Origin: an uncultured Clostridia bacterium
Lineage (GTDB): Bacteria; Bacillota; Clostridia; UBA1381
DNA length: 64,000 nt
Assembly (NCBI GenBank): GCA_934462945.1
Contig: CAKSJF010000003.1
Span: 1-64,000 of the forward strand
Direction: 5' to 3'
This document shows, one piece after another, positions 61,760 to 64,000 of this stretch (its first letter is position 1; the number at the start of each line of letters is the position of its first letter). The notes under the pieces were generated by a model. That model made no database searches. It had not been told where the DNA came from and saw only the letters and a list, made by a program, of their open reading frames with translations. The position numbers and the translations under genes are program-made.

Positions 61760-63456
61760 TGGAGCAATCAAACGAACCAAAAACGCTATACCGTGCAGGC
61801 AGAATCGACATTTTCGCAATCGGTTCGGACGCACAGCTGCGCCTGGGCGATTTAAACGGCGACGGGAGACTGGAAATTGTAGCTTTACAGCCGGATTCCT
61901 GCATAGATGATCAGTTTCTTCCCCATTCGCTCTCCGCAGCGATCGCATACACCTTAGAGGGCGAGGTACTGTGGCAGCTCGGAACTCCTGACACATCCTC
62001 CTCCGCCTGCCCCACCGATCTCCCGGCACAGATCTATGATATTGACCGGGACGGCATGAACGAATTTATCTGTGTGATGGACGGAATGCTTTGCATTTAC
62101 GACGGAAAAACTGCCGAGCTGAAACGGCAGATAGAGCTTCCAGACCCGCAGGCGCACGACTGTATCATCATTGCCGATGTGGAGGGAAAGGGTTATCCGC
62201 AGAATCTGATTTTAAAGAACCGGTTTCATCAGCTGTGGGTGTTAGATTCAAATTTTAACGTTCTTTGGACTTACAAAGGAAACATCGGTCATGTGCCGGT
62301 TGCCTACGATTTAAACGGCGACGGACGCGATGAGATTATCGCCGGAAAGGTAATTCTGAGTGCAGACGGCGAGGTATTAACCACCTTTGATCTGTCCGAT
62401 TTTCCGAAAAGCATATATGTCGGAACAATTTTATCAGAGACGCAGACAGAGCAGACCGTCATTTTACTGGGCGGAAAGGAAACCATGGCGTATTCCGCCA
62501 GTGGTGAACCTTTAGGAAAACTGAAAACACCGAGCGACACAGACCATCTTACCATCGGCAATTTCCGCGGCGAGCAGACCGTGCAGTTTGCAGGCTTTTA
62601 TACCGATTCGGACGGTGATTCCCCCGGCTCAGGCATTTTTCTGACCGATTACCGCGGAAACACCCTTTTTAAAGAGGGACGTTCCGAAATGATGCCGGAG
62701 GTACGGATTCAGACCATTTATAACTTTGACGGAGAATACCGGGACATGCTTCTGCTTTCCCGGCGCAGCGGCGCACCGGCAGGTGTTTTCGACGGCTACT
62801 TAAATCCGCTCTATCTGCTGCCGGAGGACGGTTCTGCCATCTGCGCAGACCTTTTAGGCGATGGGATTCCGCAGATTTTAGTGGCACACAACGGAATTGC
62901 CGAGCTTTACTCTGCCGGTCCGGTGGAGCTTGGAAAGCCGGTTGTTCCCTATTCCAGACCGCAGCCGCAGTCGCTTTATAACGAAACAATTTTCTCCTGC
63001 CGTGTGTGCGATCCCTCCCGGAACGCACTTCTGTTAGCCACCGCGGCAACCGAGCATTACGACAATATTTTCAGCTGGGCAGAGGCAGCCGCATTAGATC
63101 CTGCCGGCGACACCCCGATCAGCCGGGCAGATTTTCTGATTCTTGTAACCACGGCGCTGAATCTGCATGCCTACGATGCGGACGGCTATTCGGATGTATC
63201 TCCGAGAGACTATTATTATGATGCTGTCAGCACCATAAAAAAATTAGGCTATATGGATGAGGTGGTAGGGCGGTTTAATCCGCAGCTTGCGGCAACGGCA
63301 GAATTTGCAGAGCAGATTCTCAAAAAAGCCGATATTACGCCCATCACCGTAAAAAGCGGAGCGGACGAGCTGACGCGTACCGACGCGGCAAAATTTGTGC
63401 TTCAAATCCGCACACAGAAACAGGAATCTGCCACCCCCGGAAAGGAAGAAGAATAA
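61759..63456 (+). CDS. FG-GAP/beta-propeller protein with SLH-like C-terminus, no signal peptide
   Basis: 565 residues. FG-GAP-type calcium motifs are repeated: LGDLNGDGRLEIVA (28-41), YDIDRDGMNEFI (93-104), YDLNGDGRDEIIAGK (180-195) and others further on. The overall layout (LWVLDSNFNVLWTYKG, then GHVPVAYDLNGDGRDEI) recalls the propeller of rhamnogalacturonan lyase PL11 proteins, but no lyase claim is made. A weak SLH-like segment (PISRADFLILVTTALNL, then YSDVSPRDYYYDAVSTI) lies near 450-500. The start overlaps the cca stop (TAATG), fixing the N-terminus MEQSNEPKTLY without any export signal, which is odd for this architecture. Translationally coupled to cca. Confidence 0.7.
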   Translation: MEQSNEPKTLYRAGRIDIFAIGSDAQLRLGDLNGDGRLEIVALQPDSCIDDQFLPHSLSAAIAYTLEGEVLWQLGTPDTSSSACPTDLPAQIYDIDRDGMNEFICVMDGMLCIYDGKTAELKRQIELPDPQAHDCIIIADVEGKGYPQNLILKNRFHQLWVLDSNFNVLWTYKGNIGHVPVAYDLNGDGRDEIIAGKVILSADGEVLTTFDLSDFPKSIYVGTILSETQTEQTVILLGGKETMAYSASGEPLGKLKTPSDTDHLTIGNFRGEQTVQFAGFYTDSDGDSPGSGIFLTDYRGNTLFKEGRSEMMPEVRIQTIYNFDGEYRDMLLLSRRSGAPAGVFDGYLNPLYLLPEDGSAICADLLGDGIPQILVAHNGIAELYSAGPVELGKPVVPYSRPQPQSLYNETIFSCRVCDPSRNALLLATAATEHYDNIFSWAEAAALDPAGDTPISRADFLILVTTALNLHAYDADGYSDVSPRDYYYDAVSTIKKLGYMDEVVGRFNPQLAATAEFAEQILKKADITPITVKSGADELTRTDAAKFVLQIRTQKQESATPGKEEE

Positions 63457-63460
63457 CCTT

Positions 63461-64000
63461 ATGGATACGATTACACAAACACTGATGCAGGAATTTTCCC
63501 TGAAAGAATTTCAGGTGGTCAATACGCTCCGTCTGATTGACGAGGGAAACACAATACCGTTTATCGCACGTTACCGCAAGGAGGTCACCGGAGAATTATC
63601 GGACGAGGTACTCCGGAATCTTTCCGAGCGGCTGGAATATCTGCGCGGCTTAGAATCCCGGAAAGAGGAAATCACCCGTCTGATTGATGAGCAGGAAAAA
63701 CTGACGCCGGAGCTTACCGCAGCAATCCAGGCTGCAAAAACCATGACGGAATTAGAGGACATCTACCGTCCATACCGTCCGAAACGCAGAACCCGTGCCA
63801 CCATCGCAAAGGAACGTGGATTAGAACCGCTTTCCGAACTGCTTTTCTTACAGGATCACACCGATCCGGTCACCGCGGCGGCAGACTATCTTTCAGAAGA
63901 AGTTCCCACCGCAGAGGACGCGCTTGCCGGGGCAATGGATATTATCGCTGAGCAGATTTCAGATAACGCGGACTACCGCGGAAAAATCCGGGAAATTACC
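63461..64000 (+). CDS. tex: Tex-type S1 RNA-binding protein (N-terminal part, cut by window edge)
   Basis: 180 codons present. The N-terminal Tex helical domain is clear: NTLRLIDEGNTIPFIARYRK (residues 21-40), TGELSDEVLRNL, LEDIYRPYRPKRRTRATIA and ERGLEPL. The YqgF-like, HhH and C-terminal S1 domains lie outside. Tex influences transcription through nucleic acid binding. GGAAG-type SD before ATG 63461; 4 nt after the FG-GAP stop. Confidence 0.92.
   Translation, partial: MDTITQTLMQEFSLKEFQVVNTLRLIDEGNTIPFIARYRKEVTGELSDEVLRNLSERLEYLRGLESRKEEITRLIDEQEKLTPELTAAIQAAKTMTELEDIYRPYRPKRRTRATIAKERGLEPLSELLFLQDHTDPVTAAADYLSEEVPTAEDALAGAMDIIAEQISDNADYRGKIREIT

Overview
The window looks like a chromosomal segment of a gut-type, low-to-mid GC Clostridia (Bacillota) bacterium. 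The evidence is canonical AGGAGG ribosome-binding sites, sigma-A promoters (TTGACA-17-TATAAT), many Rho-independent terminators, S-layer-homology (SLH) surface proteins, a ClpE-type ATPase, lysine and tetrahydrofolate riboswitches, and many glycoside-utilisation genes. I see no rRNA, tRNA, CRISPR array, transposase or phage gene. The exact genus cannot be read from the sequence.

Layout. (1) 1-9.3 kb, minus strand: a carbohydrate ABC transporter (lipoprotein plus two CUT1 permeases) followed in one apparent operon by three exported surface proteins, the last cut by the window edge. (2) 9.3-13.4 kb, minus: a ThrE-type membrane protein, a 46-residue cysteine-rich microprotein, a small membrane-anchored protein and a GH106-like glycosidase. 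(3) 13.4-14.8 kb, plus: a GNAT acetyltransferase and an SGNH hydrolase. (4) 14.8-23.3 kb, minus: a 1671-residue surface protein with ten CxxC/His repeats, a MalT-like LuxR regulator and an AraC regulator. (5) 23.4-28.4 kb, plus: a five-gene sugar cluster (two Gfo/Idh/MocA oxidoreductases, two TIM-barrel isomerases, one ThuA-like protein), consistent with oxidation-based glycoside breakdown. (6) 28.5-33.6 kb, minus: an exported MBG/InlB/CuAO-N protein and ClpE. (7) 34-39.2 kb, plus: an M23 peptidase, a GH78 rhamnosidase and RqcH with an apparent non-ATG/GTG/TTG start. (8) 39.2-43.7 kb, plus: a promoter-driven, hairpin-rich noncoding region, then a lysine riboswitch controlling asd-dapA-dapB and a HAD phosphatase. 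(9) 43.65-53.3 kb, minus: a long operon trmL-degV-apgM-ytvI-metG-proS, then a THF riboswitch with attenuator and folT-folC. (10) 53.3-64 kb: lexA (plus), melA (minus) divergent from an AraC gene (plus), fucO, a REC/HD-GYP/GGDEF signalling protein, cca, an FG-GAP/SLH-like protein and the start of tex.

The genes together describe a fermentative plant- or host-glycan user. GH78, the GH106-like enzyme and FucO point to rhamnose or fucose, and MelA to alpha-galactosides. The Gfo/Idh/MocA-isomerase-ThuA cluster suggests a second, non-hydrolytic route for glycosides. Each sugar locus has its own AraC or MalT-like regulator. Biosynthesis is controlled by RNA switches (lysine for asd-dapAB, folate for folT-folC).

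The less explained parts are the roughly 550-nt structured region at 39.2-39.8 kb, the ATC-start rqcH, the 106-bp multi-stem element upstream of apgM, dispersed CAATCCCTCAG hairpins, the cysteine-rich microprotein and the CxxC-repeat surface protein. Start codons were reassigned wherever a Shine-Dalgarno sequence clearly selects an internal start.
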